Origin: Amycolatopsis antarctica
GTDB lineage: Bacteria; Actinomycetota; Actinomycetes; Mycobacteriales; Pseudonocardiaceae
DNA length: 64,000 nt
Reading direction: 5' to 3'
Assembly (NCBI RefSeq): GCF_002262875.1
Contig: NZ_NKYE01000013.1
Span: 62,001-126,000 of the forward strand
Shown here piece by piece: positions 7,402 to 15,649 of this stretch. Position 1 is the first letter of the stretch. Every line of letters starts with the position of its first letter. The translations under genes and the position numbers were made by a program. The notes below the pieces were generated by a model. The model was not told the DNA's origin. It saw only the letters and a list, made by a program, of their open reading frames with translations, and made no database searches.

Positions 7402-8790
7402 ATGAGTGACGCCCTGCTGACCGAACTCCGCGCGGCCCTCGGCAAGGAAGCCGTGATCACCGACGCCGACGTGACGAGTGGCTACTCGCGCGACATGATG
7501 CCGCTCGCTCCGGTCGGCACCCCGCTGGCCGTGGTGCTCCCCGTCGACACCGAGGGGGTGCGCGCCGTGGTCCGCGCCTGTTACGAGGCGGGGGTGCCGA
7601 TCGTCCCCCGGGGCGCGGGCAGTGGGCTCTCCGGTGCCGCCAACGCGATCGACGGCTGCGTTGTACTGGTGCTGACGAAGCTGAACGAGATCGTGGAGAT
7701 CGACCCCGGCAACCGGCTCGCCGTCGTCCAGCCCGGCGTCGTCAACCTGGATTTCCGTGGTGCGGTGGAGAAGCACGGCCTGTTCTATCCGCCGGACCCG
7801 TCCAGTTACGACTGGTGCACCATCGGCGGCAACCTCGCCACCAACGCGGGCGGACTCTGCTGCGTGAAGTACGGCGTCACCACCGATTCCGTGCTGGGCC
7901 TGGAAGTCGTGCTCGCCGACGGGGAGATCCTGAACACCGGCAGGCGGACGGTGAAGGGCGTCGCGGGATACGACCTGACGAAGCTGTTCATCGGCAGCGA
8001 GGGCACGCTCGGCGTGATCACCAAGGCGACGCTGGCACTACGTCCGCTGCCGCAGGCGCCCGGCACCTTCGTCGCGGGCTTCAGCAGTACCGAGGCCGCG
8101 GGCGAGGCGGTGGCCAGGGTGGTGAGTGAAGGCCTGGTGCCGTCGTTGATGGAAATCATGGACGCCACCTCGATCAAGGCCTCGGAGGCCTACCTGAAGA
8201 CCGACCTCGGTACCGGCTCGGACTGCCAGGCCCTGCTGCTGTGCCAGTCGGACTCCGGTGGCGAGGTGGCCCGCCGGGAACTCGCGGCGCTGGAGCAGAT
8301 CTGCACCGACTGCGGGGCCGACATGGTCTACGCGACCGACGACATCGCCGAGGGCAACATGCTGCTGCAGGCCCGCCGGGTGGTGCTGACCGCGTTGGAG
8401 CACTACGGGATCTGGCTCACCGACGACGTCTGCGTGCCGCGTACCCGGATCGCCGAGCTGATCGCGGGCTGCGACCGGATCAGCAGGGAGGTCGGCCTGC
8501 GCATCGCCGTCGTCGGGCACGCGGGCGACGGGAACATGCACCCGACGATCGTCTACCAGCCCGATTCGCCGGACGAGTTCGCTCGCGCGCAGCAGGCGTT
8601 CGACGACATCCTGGCCGTCGGGCTGGAACTCGGCGGCACGGTCACCGGCGAGCACGGCGTCGGCAAGATCAAGCGTGAGTGGCTGGAGAAGGAGATCGGC
8701 CCGGTCGGTATGCGGGTGCACCGGGAGATCAAGAACGCCCTCGACCCCACCGGCGTCTTCAACCCCGGCTCCATGTTCTCCCCGAGCTGA
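7402..8790 (+). CDS. FAD-binding oxidase, glycolate/D-lactate dehydrogenase (GlcD-like)
   Basis: A 462-residue VAO/PCMH-family flavoenzyme. The N-terminal FAD-binding domain carries VPRGAGSGLSGAAN and the GGNLATNAGG segment that holds the FAD pyrophosphate. The C-terminal FAD-oxidase cap domain has VGHAGDGNMHP and the GEHGVGKIKR motif of GlcD/Dld enzymes. It should oxidise a 2-hydroxyacid such as glycolate or D-lactate to the oxoacid. No GlcE/GlcF iron-sulfur subunits are adjacent, so it may be a single-subunit enzyme. GGGAGG precedes the ATG (MSDALLTEL), favouring it over the slightly earlier in-frame start. Confidence 0.92.
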   Translation: MSDALLTELRAALGKEAVITDADVTSGYSRDMMPLAPVGTPLAVVLPVDTEGVRAVVRACYEAGVPIVPRGAGSGLSGAANAIDGCVVLVLTKLNEIVEIDPGNRLAVVQPGVVNLDFRGAVEKHGLFYPPDPSSYDWCTIGGNLATNAGGLCCVKYGVTTDSVLGLEVVLADGEILNTGRRTVKGVAGYDLTKLFIGSEGTLGVITKATLALRPLPQAPGTFVAGFSSTEAAGEAVARVVSEGLVPSLMEIMDATSIKASEAYLKTDLGTGSDCQALLLCQSDSGGEVARRELAALEQICTDCGADMVYATDDIAEGNMLLQARRVVLTALEHYGIWLTDDVCVPRTRIAELIAGCDRISREVGLRIAVVGHAGDGNMHPTIVYQPDSPDEFARAQQAFDDILAVGLELGGTVTGEHGVGKIKREWLEKEIGPVGMRVHREIKNALDPTGVFNPGSMFSPS

Positions 8791-8823
8791 CCGGCCACCA
8801 TCGACGGACGCGGCCTCCCCCGC

Positions 8824-8920
8824 CGCAATATGTCGACGTATTGCGCTCCGGGCGACCGCAATATGGCGACATATTGCGATGCCTTGTGCACGATGAATCG
8901 CAATATGTCGACGAATTGCG
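8824..8920. repeat. 97-bp triple-palindrome repeat, copy 1
   Basis: Three 22-bp AT-rich near-palindromes, core CAATATGTCGACATATTG, at 8824-8845, 8857-8878 and 8899-8920 (start-to-start 33 and 42 bp). The second and third are joined by ATGCCTTGTGCACGA plus 5 bp. A second copy with identical spacing lies at 48628-48724. Both sit between convergent genes. The low GC contrasts sharply with the surroundings. Function unknown: it could be a multi-site protein target, a BIME-like element or a bidirectional terminator. Confidence 0.9.
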
Positions 8921-8942
8921 GAACGGGTGCCGGGGTTGGGGC

Positions 8943-9629
8943 TCAGCCGTCGGTGGGGGTGGCCTTCTTCGCCTTGCGCGCCTTGAGGTACTCGAACGCG
9001 ATCGGCAGCACCGAGATCAGCACGATCAGGATGAAGATCGCGTCGACGTTGTCGCGGATGATCGGGATGTTGCCCAGCAGCGAACCGAGCACGATCAACC
9101 CGGCGGCCCAGAGGATGCCGCCCAGAATCGTGTAGGTGAAGTACTTCTTCGGGTCCATCCGGCCGATGCCGGCGATCCAGGTGATGAAGGTACGGACGAA
9201 CGGGACGAACCGCGCGAGCACGACGGCCTTCGGACCGTGCTTCTCCAGGAACGCGTGCGTCTGGTCGACGTACTCCTGCTTGAAGATCTTCGAGTCGGGA
9301 CGCTTGAACAGCGCGGGCCCGACCTTCCAGCCGATGCCGTAGCCGACGACGTTGCCGACGATCGCGGCGATCGTCGCGAGCAGGCAGACCAGCCACAGCG
9401 GCACGTCGAGGCTGCCCTGGGCGACGAACAGGCCCGCGGTGAACAGCAGCGAGTCGCCGGGCAGCACCGGGAACACGCTGCTCTCGGCGAACAGGATGAG
9501 GCAGAGGACGGCCACGACGGTCGGACCGAGGCCGGACAGCAGCTTCTCGGGGTCCAGCCAGTCGGGCAGGAGGCTCATCGTCGTGGTGGTCTGCGCGAGG
9601 ATCACGGCGACTGACGGTACAGGGTTCAC
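8943..9629 (-). CDS. DedA family membrane protein
   Basis: A 228-residue polytopic protein of the DedA/SNARE-associated family, thought to be lipid (undecaprenyl phosphate or phospholipid) flippases. Family marks are FAESSVFPVLPGDSLLF near the N-terminus and ARFVPFVRTFITWIAGIGRM in the middle, the amphipathic motif with its essential Arg. The C-terminus is Lys-rich (LKARKAKKATPTDG). The GTG at 9629 gives the longest form. An internal ATG at 9578 (MSLLPDWLD) is equally plausible, as neither has a clear ribosome binding site. In M. tuberculosis a DedA gene (Rv0364) neighbours fba, as here. Confidence 0.9.
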   Translation of the reverse strand: MNPVPSVAVILAQTTTTMSLLPDWLDPEKLLSGLGPTVVAVLCLILFAESSVFPVLPGDSLLFTAGLFVAQGSLDVPLWLVCLLATIAAIVGNVVGYGIGWKVGPALFKRPDSKIFKQEYVDQTHAFLEKHGPKAVVLARFVPFVRTFITWIAGIGRMDPKKYFTYTILGGILWAAGLIVLGSLLGNIPIIRDNVDAIFILIVLISVLPIAFEYLKARKAKKATPTDG

Positions 9630-9661
9630 CGGCTGTGCCCGCGCACAGTGCGGTCCGGGGC

Positions 9662-10006
9662 TCAGACCAGCGTGATGACGCCGACGACGGCGCCCGCGGC
9701 CAGCCCGAGCAGCACGGCGAGCAGCAGCACCCAGCGCATCGCGACCGGACCGGCCGCCGCACGCGGGGCCGGATGCCGGACGGTGTCCGGCTCGGCCGGG
9801 CCGAGCGCGGCGTTCTCCGCCTCCAGCGAACTCGCGTCGTCGCCGGAGAGCAGGCCGTACGAGTACGCGCCGGGTGGCTCGACGGTCGCTTCCCCACCGG
9901 TGCGCGTCCCCTCGGCGGGCTGCCCGGGATCGCGGTGTGGAGCGCGGGTCGCCTGGGCACGCAACGCCTGCGCCAGCAGGTGTTCCGGGTCCTCGGGCTC
10001 GCTCAT
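9662..10006 (-). CDS. Small C-terminally anchored membrane protein, function unknown
   Basis: A 114-residue protein not assignable to a family. The first 85 residues are acidic and Pro/Ala-rich, beginning MSEPEDPEHLLAQALRAQA, with no domain seen. The last 25 residues form one strongly hydrophobic helix (VLLLAVLLGLAAGAVVGVI) that ends the protein, so it should be a tail-anchored protein with a cytoplasmic N-terminal domain. It lies between DedA and nagA on the same strand. Confidence 0.65.
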   Translation of the reverse strand: MSEPEDPEHLLAQALRAQATRAPHRDPGQPAEGTRTGGEATVEPPGAYSYGLLSGDDASSLEAENAALGPAEPDTVRHPAPRAAAGPVAMRWVLLLAVLLGLAAGAVVGVITLV

Positions 10007-10050
10007 GCGGTCACGCTATCCCGTCCGGTCCGGGTACGCCGCCGCGGCCG

Positions 10051-11217
10051 TCAGCCGCCGGCCGGCAACCCGATGTCCGGCACCCAGGCTCCCCGACGCA
10101 GCACCTTCACCGGACGTCTGTCCTCGCCGAGCACGACGAGGTCGGCGTCCAGCCCGGCCCGCAGGGCACCGGTCCGCCCGCCGAGGCCGAGCAGCTCGGC
10201 GGGCCGGGTCGCGGTGGCCCGCACGGCCTCGGTGATGTCGAGGCCCGCGGCGCCGACCAGGTTGCGGAACGCCTCGTCCATCGTCAGCGTGCTGCCGGCC
10301 AGCGAACCGTTGCTGGTGAGCCTGGCGACGCCGTCCGCGACCTCCACCTCCAGCTCGCCGAGCCGGTAGGTACCGGGAGCCGAACCGGTGGCCGACATGG
10401 CGTCGGTGACCAGCACGGTCCGCCCGAGCCCCGCGTGCCGCGCGGCCAGCCGCAGCACGGTGGGGTGGACGTGCACCAGGTCGCAGATGAGCTCGACGGT
10501 GACGCGCTCGTCGTCGAGCAGGGAACCGATCGGCCCCGGTTCGCGGTGGTGCAGCGGGCGCATGCCGTTGAACAGGTGGGTGGCGACCGTAGCGCCCGCG
10601 TCGACACCGGCGCGGATCTCCTCCTCGACGCCGTCGGTGTGCCCGATGGCGGCGATGACCCCGGACTCGGCGAGCTGCCGGATCGCCTTGATCCCGCCGT
10701 GCAACTCCGGAGCGAGCGTCATCATCCGGACGTGGTCGCCACCGGCTTCCAGCAGCATCGCGACGGTGTCGGTGTCCGGTTCGCGCAGCGCGCCCGGATC
10801 GTGGGCCCCGCAGCGCGCCGCCGAGATGAACGGCCCCTCCAGGTGCACGCCCGCCAGCTCGCCGTCCTGGACGAACTCGCCGAGCGCACCGAGCTGGTCG
10901 CGCAGGGAGTCGACGGGCTCGGACACCAGGCTGGCCAGCATGGTCGTGGTGCCGTGCCTGCGGTGGGTGCGGATCGAGGTGCTGATGCCGCCGGGGTCGG
11001 TGGTGGAGAACGTTCCCCGGCCGCCGCCGTGGCAGTGCGTGTCGACGAAGCCGGGGACGATCAGGCCGCCCGCGGCGTCCACCTGCTCGCCCGCGGGCGG
11101 ATTCCCGGTGCCCACGGCGCTGATCAGCCCGTTCTCGACGGCCACCCAGCCGTCGGCGAGCAGTGCGTCCGGTGCGGCGACGGTTCCGCCCGTGATCACG
11201 AAGGTCTCGGTTGTCAC
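10051..11217 (-). CDS. nagA: N-acetylglucosamine-6-phosphate deacetylase
   Basis: Cytosolic amidohydrolase (388 aa) converting GlcNAc-6-P to glucosamine-6-P and acetate in aminosugar and cell-wall recycling. Metal-site motif DTHCHGGGRG lies near residue 60. The family motif HLEGPF is followed by later His residues (IGHTDG, ATHLFNGM) and the catalytic Asp in LVTDAMSATG. Length is standard. It starts at a GTG. A DasR-type site (TTGGTCTAAACCA) lies 14 bp upstream, which supports the assignment, since DasR controls nag genes in actinomycetes through glucosamine-6-P. nagB and nagE are not in the window. Confidence 0.95.
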   Translation of the reverse strand: MTTETFVITGGTVAAPDALLADGWVAVENGLISAVGTGNPPAGEQVDAAGGLIVPGFVDTHCHGGGRGTFSTTDPGGISTSIRTHRRHGTTTMLASLVSEPVDSLRDQLGALGEFVQDGELAGVHLEGPFISAARCGAHDPGALREPDTDTVAMLLEAGGDHVRMMTLAPELHGGIKAIRQLAESGVIAAIGHTDGVEEEIRAGVDAGATVATHLFNGMRPLHHREPGPIGSLLDDERVTVELICDLVHVHPTVLRLAARHAGLGRTVLVTDAMSATGSAPGTYRLGELEVEVADGVARLTSNGSLAGSTLTMDEAFRNLVGAAGLDITEAVRATATRPAELLGLGGRTGALRAGLDADLVVLGEDRRPVKVLRRGAWVPDIGLPAGG

Positions 11218-11230
11218 TCCGCCAGCATAT

Positions 11231-11245
11231 ATTGGTCTAAACCAT
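11231..11245. promoter_or_regulatory. DasR-responsive element (dre) upstream of nagA
   Basis: ATTGGTCTAAACCAT matches the actinomycete dre consensus (ACTGGTCTAGACCACT) with its TGGTCTAnACCA core intact. Its place just before the nagA start is that of a repressor site for the GntR regulator DasR. Confidence 0.85.
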
Positions 11246-11282
11246 CGGGGGGTCCTGCGAGAGTACGAATTTCCGGCAGGAT

Positions 11283-11873
11283 TCAGCCGTGCATCGCCTT
11301 CTGCAGTGCCTCCAGCGCCCGGCTGGCGGTGGACTTGACGGTGCCCTTGGAAATGCCGGCGGCCTCCGAGATCTCCGCCTCGGACAATCCGCCGTAGTAC
11401 CGCAGCACCAGTACCTCACGCTGCCGCGGCGGCAGCTTCGCCAGCGCGTTCACCACGGACTGGTGCTCGGTGGAGAGCATCGCCAGACTCTCCGCGGAGC
11501 GGGCGTTCACCGGGTGCGGCGGGACGTACTCGCGTGCGGTCTTGCGGCGGCGCAGCACGCTGCGTGAGCCGTTGACCACGGCGGTGCGCAGATAGCCGAC
11601 GGCGGCCTGGGCGTCGCGCAGCTTGCCCCAGTTCCGGTGCAGGCCGGTGAACGCCTCCTGGACCACGTCCTCGGCGGTCGCGGGCTCGTCGACCAGCAGA
11701 ATCGCCAGCCGGACCAGCCGCATCCGATGCGTCCGGTACAGGTCCTCGAGGTTGAGCGGTTCGCTCGGCTGCGCCGGGCGGGCCGGCCCGTCGAGCGTGC
11801 GCAGGTGTCCGAGAGTGCGTTCGACGCTGCTTTCGGCGCCGCGCTCCGGTAGGGGCTGAGCGCTGCCCTGCAT
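11283..11873 (-). CDS. ECF sigma factor, SigE-like family
   Basis: RNA polymerase sigma factor of 196 residues. Region 2 is DLYRTHRMRLVRLAILLVDEPATAEDVVQEAFTGL and region 4 is LPPRQREVLVLRYYGGLSEAEISEAAGISKGTVKS, both clear (short parts quoted separately in the protein at about 55-115 and 145-190). The first 45 residues are a disordered extension. The ATG encoding MQGSAQPLPE is chosen, since the upstream frame is arginine-rich and implausible. No anti-sigma gene is adjacent. nagA follows 65 bp downstream on the same strand but has its own dre site. Confidence 0.88.
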   Translation of the reverse strand: MQGSAQPLPERGAESSVERTLGHLRTLDGPARPAQPSEPLNLEDLYRTHRMRLVRLAILLVDEPATAEDVVQEAFTGLHRNWGKLRDAQAAVGYLRTAVVNGSRSVLRRRKTAREYVPPHPVNARSAESLAMLSTEHQSVVNALAKLPPRQREVLVLRYYGGLSEAEISEAAGISKGTVKSTASRALEALQKAMHG

Positions 11874-12152
11874 GGATACCTGCCCGTCCTCGATCGCTGT
11901 TACGCCGGCATGGCCGTGCGCCCGGCCGGCGGAGGCGTCGCGCTTCGTCGCGCGCACGGAACCGCTCCGCTCGCGACGATCGACCGGCAAGCAAGCGCCC
12001 CGGCGACCGCCCTCGACAACACTGACGCATCGAAGCGTATCGGGTTGCGGCCTCGTCGCCACTCGCTCGCCGAGCGGGACACCTTCGCCCGCTGCCCGAC
12101 CTCCGCTGGGTACGTTACGCGGATCGGCCGGTGTCGGAACAGTGGAGGACCC

Positions 12153-12437
12153 GTGGCTTGGTTTCTGGTGGAAATCCGTTATGTGCAGGAGAAGTTCGGG
12201 CAGGTGCGACCGCGGCACCGGGAGTTCCTGGCCGCGCTGGCCGAGCAGGGCACCGTGGCCGTGGCCGGGCCGCTCGGCGACGGCAGCGGGGGCGTGACGC
12301 TCTACCAGGCCGCCGACCGCGAGGCGCTGCAGGAGGTGATCGACGCCGATCCGTACCACCTGGAGGGCGCCATCGCGGAACGCACGGTCCGTGAGTTCTC
12401 CCCGGTCATCGGCGCCTGGGTACCCCCGGCGTCGTAG
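12153..12437 (+). CDS. YCII-related domain protein
   Basis: A 94-residue protein of the YciI-like ferredoxin-like fold, starting at GTG (MAWFLVEIRYVQ) with GGAGG 4-5 bp upstream. The typical features are the first strand FLVEIRY, RPRHREFLAALAEQG, the GPLGDGSGGVTLY strand, and DADPYHLEGAIAE with the conserved Asp/Pro-His that may form an active site. Members are often dehalogenase-like or degradative accessory enzymes, but most are uncharacterised. It is convergent with the SDR gene. Confidence 0.85.
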   Translation: MAWFLVEIRYVQEKFGQVRPRHREFLAALAEQGTVAVAGPLGDGSGGVTLYQAADREALQEVIDADPYHLEGAIAERTVREFSPVIGAWVPPAS

Positions 12438-12452
12438 AAGTCGCGGAACCGG

Positions 12453-13370
12453 TCAGCGGGTCGCGGCGCGGCCGCCGTGCCCGGTGACCGAGGCCTCGCG
12501 GGCCCCGCGCACGGCGATGTCCTCCAGCGCGGCCCTGTCGGCGGCGGGCACCCGCGAGCGGGAACCGAACTCGATGATCGGCGGGATGAACGCCCGCACC
12601 AACTTCAGCGCGCCGACCCAGCGCGGGGCGTGAATGGTGCGCGCACGCCTGCGGACGCCGTCCTCCAGGCAGTCCAGCGCGACGCTCAACGGGTACGTCT
12701 TGCCGAGCAGTCCGGGCATCCCGGCGCGCAGCTTGCCGAAGACCGGGTGCGCGTCGGCGCTGTCCACCAGGTCGGTCTTGATCCACGTCGGGTGCGCTAC
12801 TCCGATCCGGACGCCCAGGTGCGCGACCTCGGCGCGCAGGCTGTTGCAGAACGCCTCGACGCCGGCCTTCGCGGCGGCGTAGTTGGCCATGCCGGGGGCG
12901 TGCGTGATGGCGGCCAGCGAGGAGATCGCCAGCAGGTAGCCCTCGCGTTCGATGACGTGGGGCAGCGCGACGCGGAACGTCCGCCAGACGCCGAGCAGGT
13001 CGACCTCGAGCACCTTCTCGAAGGCCACCGGGTCGACCGAGCGGACGAATCCGGCGGTGGCGATGCCGGCGTTGGCGATGACGATGTCGATGCCGCCGAA
13101 GTGCGCCGCAGCCTCGCCGAACGCCAGCTCGAGCGCGTCCCAGTCGGTGACGTCGGCCTCCCAGGAGCGGGCGTTCGGTCCGATCCGCTCGGCCACCTTC
13201 CGCTGCTCCTCGGCCTCTATGCCGACCAGGGCGACCTTGGCGCCGTCGGCGGCGAACCGCTCGGCCAGCCCGGCACCGATGCCGCGGGCGGCGCCGGTGA
13301 TGACGACGACCTTGCCCCGGACGGACTGCGTGGCCGAGCCGCCGGTGAGCTTGGTCAGGGGGTTCGTCAT
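12453..13370 (-). CDS. Short-chain dehydrogenase/reductase
   Basis: A 305-residue classical SDR. The NAD(P) motif TGAARGIG lies near residue 26, NAG (IANAGIA) follows, the catalytic Ser lies in LLAISSLAA, and YAAAK is the Tyr/Lys pair. A 45-residue C-terminal extension (FIPPIIEFGSRSRVPA) after the fold resembles actinobacterial SDRs associated with membranes or lipid metabolism. The substrate is unknown. It is divergent from an F420-dependent LLM oxidoreductase, with dyad sites between them. Confidence 0.92.
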   Translation of the reverse strand: MTNPLTKLTGGSATQSVRGKVVVITGAARGIGAGLAERFAADGAKVALVGIEAEEQRKVAERIGPNARSWEADVTDWDALELAFGEAAAHFGGIDIVIANAGIATAGFVRSVDPVAFEKVLEVDLLGVWRTFRVALPHVIEREGYLLAISSLAAITHAPGMANYAAAKAGVEAFCNSLRAEVAHLGVRIGVAHPTWIKTDLVDSADAHPVFGKLRAGMPGLLGKTYPLSVALDCLEDGVRRRARTIHAPRWVGALKLVRAFIPPIIEFGSRSRVPAADRAALEDIAVRGAREASVTGHGGRAATR

Positions 13371-13422
13371 GGGTGCCTCCTCGGCGGCCGCGGTGCTCGT
13401 CGAATCGGACGGTACCTCAACT

Positions 13423-13449
13423 TACTCCCAGTAGGCTACCCATGAGTAG
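13423..13449. promoter_or_regulatory. Two dyad sites between SDR and LLM genes
   Basis: TACTCCCAGTA (13423-13433) and CTACCCATGAGTAG (13436-13449) are two adjacent inverted repeats sharing CTAC/GTAG-type half sites in a 176-bp divergent promoter region. They look like a TetR-class operator. The regulator is not next door. Confidence 0.45.
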
Positions 13450-13546
13450 GTCACACGTCCCGGTGGCCGGGGGATGAATCCGCCGCCCCCCGCGGTTGGC
13501 AGTGAGCAGCGGTACTCGACGCCCGGCACTCCTCGGAAGGCGATAC

Positions 13547-14377
13547 ATGACGGTCCAACTCGGACGCATCGGCATCTGGCGCAACGCGGGCGGCCTCAGC
13601 CCGGAACTCGCCGTGGAGGTGGAGAAGCTCGGCTACGGCGCCATCTGGATCGGCGGCTCGCCCCCCGGGCACCTCGACCTCGTCGAGGACCTGCTCGACG
13701 CCACCGGCACCATCGCCGTGGCCACCGGCATCGTCAACATGTGGAGCGACGACGCCGCGACCGTCGGCGCCTCGTACCGCCGCATCGCGGCCAAACACCC
13801 GGATCGGTTCCTGCTCGGCGTCGGCATCGGGCATCCCGAGGCGACGCAGGCGTACCAGAAGCCCTACGACAAGATCGTCGAGTACCTGGACCAGCTCGAT
13901 GGCGCGGGCGTACCCCGGGACGCCGTCGCCCTCGCCGCGCTCGGCCCGAAGGTGCTGCGGCTGGCAGGCGAGCGCACCGCGGGCGCCCACCCGTACCTGA
14001 CCACGCCGGAGCACACCCGGTGGGCGCGGGAGATCCTCGGCGACGGCCCGCTGCTCGCGCCCGAGCAGAAGGTGGTGCTGGACACCGATCCGGAGCGGGC
14101 CCGCGCGATCGGCCGCCCGGCCGTGGCGAACCCGTACCTGCGGCTGCGCAACTACACCCGCAACCTGGAACGCCTCGGCTACTCGCGGGAGGAGATCGAC
14201 GACGACGGCAGCGACGCTCTCATCGACGCGCTCGCCCTGCACGGCGACGCGGCCACCGTCGCGGGCGGAGTACGTGCGCACCTGGACGCCGGGGCCGACC
14301 ACGTCAACGTGCAGGTGCTGCCCATCGACGCCGACCCGCTGCCCGGTTACCGGGCGCTGGCCGCCGTCCTGCTCTGA
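13547..14377 (+). CDS. LLM-class F420-dependent oxidoreductase
   Basis: A 276-residue luciferase-like TIM-barrel oxidoreductase. It begins MTVQLGRIGIWRNAGG. The LLM pattern includes VEVEKLGYGAIWIGGSP, the strand VATGIVNMW, and GVGIGHPEATQ. The arrangement matches the actinobacterial TIGR03620-like subfamily thought to use coenzyme F420. GGAAGG lies 6 bp before the ATG. The natural substrate is unknown. It is followed at once by a strong terminator. Confidence 0.88.
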   Translation: MTVQLGRIGIWRNAGGLSPELAVEVEKLGYGAIWIGGSPPGHLDLVEDLLDATGTIAVATGIVNMWSDDAATVGASYRRIAAKHPDRFLLGVGIGHPEATQAYQKPYDKIVEYLDQLDGAGVPRDAVALAALGPKVLRLAGERTAGAHPYLTTPEHTRWAREILGDGPLLAPEQKVVLDTDPERARAIGRPAVANPYLRLRNYTRNLERLGYSREEIDDDGSDALIDALALHGDAATVAGGVRAHLDAGADHVNVQVLPIDADPLPGYRALAAVLL

Positions 14378-14382
14378 CGCCG

Positions 14383-14420
14383 GGGAGTGGTTTCTCCCTC
14401 GCGGGGGAGAAACCACTCCC
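14383..14420 (+). terminator. Strong terminator after LLM gene
   Basis: A perfect 16-bp stem, GGGAGTGGTTTCTCCC pairing with its complement at 14405-14420, with a 6-nt loop. It separates the LLM gene from fba. Confidence 0.88.
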
Positions 14421-14478
14421 GGCCGGTGAACTCGTACGATGCGGCGGAAGGCGGACACCGGTTCTAGGAGGAGCAACG

Positions 14479-15510
14479 ATGCCCATCGCCACACCCGAGG
14501 TCTACGCGGAGATGCTGGACAAGGCCAAGGGCGGCGAGTTCGCCTACCCGGCCATCAACGTCACCTCGTCGGAGACCATCAACGCCGCCCTGCGCGGTTT
14601 CGCCGAGGCGGAGAGCGACGGCATCATCCAGTTCTCCACCGGCGGCGCGGAGTTCGCGTCCGGGCAGGCCGTCAAGGACATGGTCACCGGCTCGGTCGCG
14701 CTCGCCGAGTTCGCGCACGCCGTCGCCGACAGGTACCCGGTGAACATCGCGCTGCACACCGACCACTGCCCGAAGGACAAGCTGGACGGCTTCGTCCGCC
14801 CGCTGATCGCGATCTCCCGGGAGCGCGTCGACGCCGGCAGGAACCCGCTGTTCCAGTCGCACATGTGGGACGGTTCGGCGATCGACCTGGACGAGAACCT
14901 GGGCATCGCCAAGGACCTGCTCGCGCAGGCGCACGCCGCCAAGATCGTCCTGGAGGTGGAGATCGGCGTCGTCGGCGGCGAGGAGGACGGCGTCGCCAAC
15001 GACATCAACGACAAGCTGTACACCGCCGAGGGCGACTTCCTGAAGACGATCGACGCGCTCGGCTCCGGCGAGAACGGCCGCTACCTGCTGGCCGCGACCT
15101 TCGGCAACGTGCACGGCGTCTACAAGCCGGGCAACGTCAAGCTGCGCCCCGAGGTGCTGCAGGGCGGCCAGCGCGTCGCGTCCGAGAAGCTCGGTCTCGC
15201 CGAGGGGTCGAAGCCGTTCGAGCTGGTCTTCCACGGCGGTTCCGGCTCGCTGCTGGAGGAGATCCACGAGGCGCTGTCCTACGGCGTGGTCAAGATGAAC
15301 GTGGACACCGACACCCAGTACGCCTTCACCCGCCCGATCGCCGAGCACTTCTTCAAGAACTACGACGGCGTGCTCAAGATCGACGGCGAGGTCGGCAACA
15401 AGAAGGTCTACGACCCGCGCAGTTACCTCAAGGCCGCCGAGGGCGGTATGGCCAAGCGCGTCGTCGAGGCGGCCACCTCGCTCAAGTCCGCCGGCCAGAA
15501 GCTCGGCTGA
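14479..15510 (+). CDS. fba: Fructose-bisphosphate aldolase, class II
   Basis: Zinc-dependent glycolytic aldolase (343 aa) that interconverts fructose-1,6-bisphosphate with dihydroxyacetone phosphate and glyceraldehyde-3-phosphate. Zn-binding and catalytic segments are ALHTDHCPK (Asp/His), VLEVEIGVVGGEEDG, FGNVHGVYKPG and ELVFHGGSGS, then KMNVDTDTQYA. This is the long actinobacterial/fungal-type class IIA form. An AGGAGG stands 6-7 bp before the ATG. The gene is monocistronic, bounded on both sides by strong terminators, as expected for a highly expressed housekeeping gene. It is close to DedA and DUF3151 genes, as in mycobacteria. Confidence 0.98.
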   Translation: MPIATPEVYAEMLDKAKGGEFAYPAINVTSSETINAALRGFAEAESDGIIQFSTGGAEFASGQAVKDMVTGSVALAEFAHAVADRYPVNIALHTDHCPKDKLDGFVRPLIAISRERVDAGRNPLFQSHMWDGSAIDLDENLGIAKDLLAQAHAAKIVLEVEIGVVGGEEDGVANDINDKLYTAEGDFLKTIDALGSGENGRYLLAATFGNVHGVYKPGNVKLRPEVLQGGQRVASEKLGLAEGSKPFELVFHGGSGSLLEEIHEALSYGVVKMNVDTDTQYAFTRPIAEHFFKNYDGVLKIDGEVGNKKVYDPRSYLKAAEGGMAKRVVEAATSLKSAGQKLG

Positions 15511-15524
15511 GTACCCGCTCCACG

Positions 15525-15574
15525 CACCACGAAGGGCTCGTCACCTGGTGGCAGGTGACGAGCCCTTCGTGGTG
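15525..15574. terminator. Very strong terminator after fba
   Basis: A perfect 22-bp stem (15525-15546 with 15553-15574) with a 6-nt loop GGTGGC, followed by TTC. It lies between fba and the convergent membrane-protein gene and can act in both directions. Confidence 0.92.
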
Positions 15575-15649
15575 TTCATCGAACTGGCGCGACCATATGG
15601 CGCAGCGGGACCGTGAACGGTTCCCTCCAATCCCGGCCGATTCGAGAAT

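Noticed and set aside
8553..8903. Frames through the palindrome element reading ASQYVDIL/IAICRHIA-type peptides
   Set aside because: The repeated peptides are only the translation of the DNA palindromes. The frames have no ribosome binding site and overlap real genes.
8824..8920. CRISPR-like array
   Set aside because: Only three units, each itself palindromic, with unequal short spacers conserved at another locus and no cas genes.
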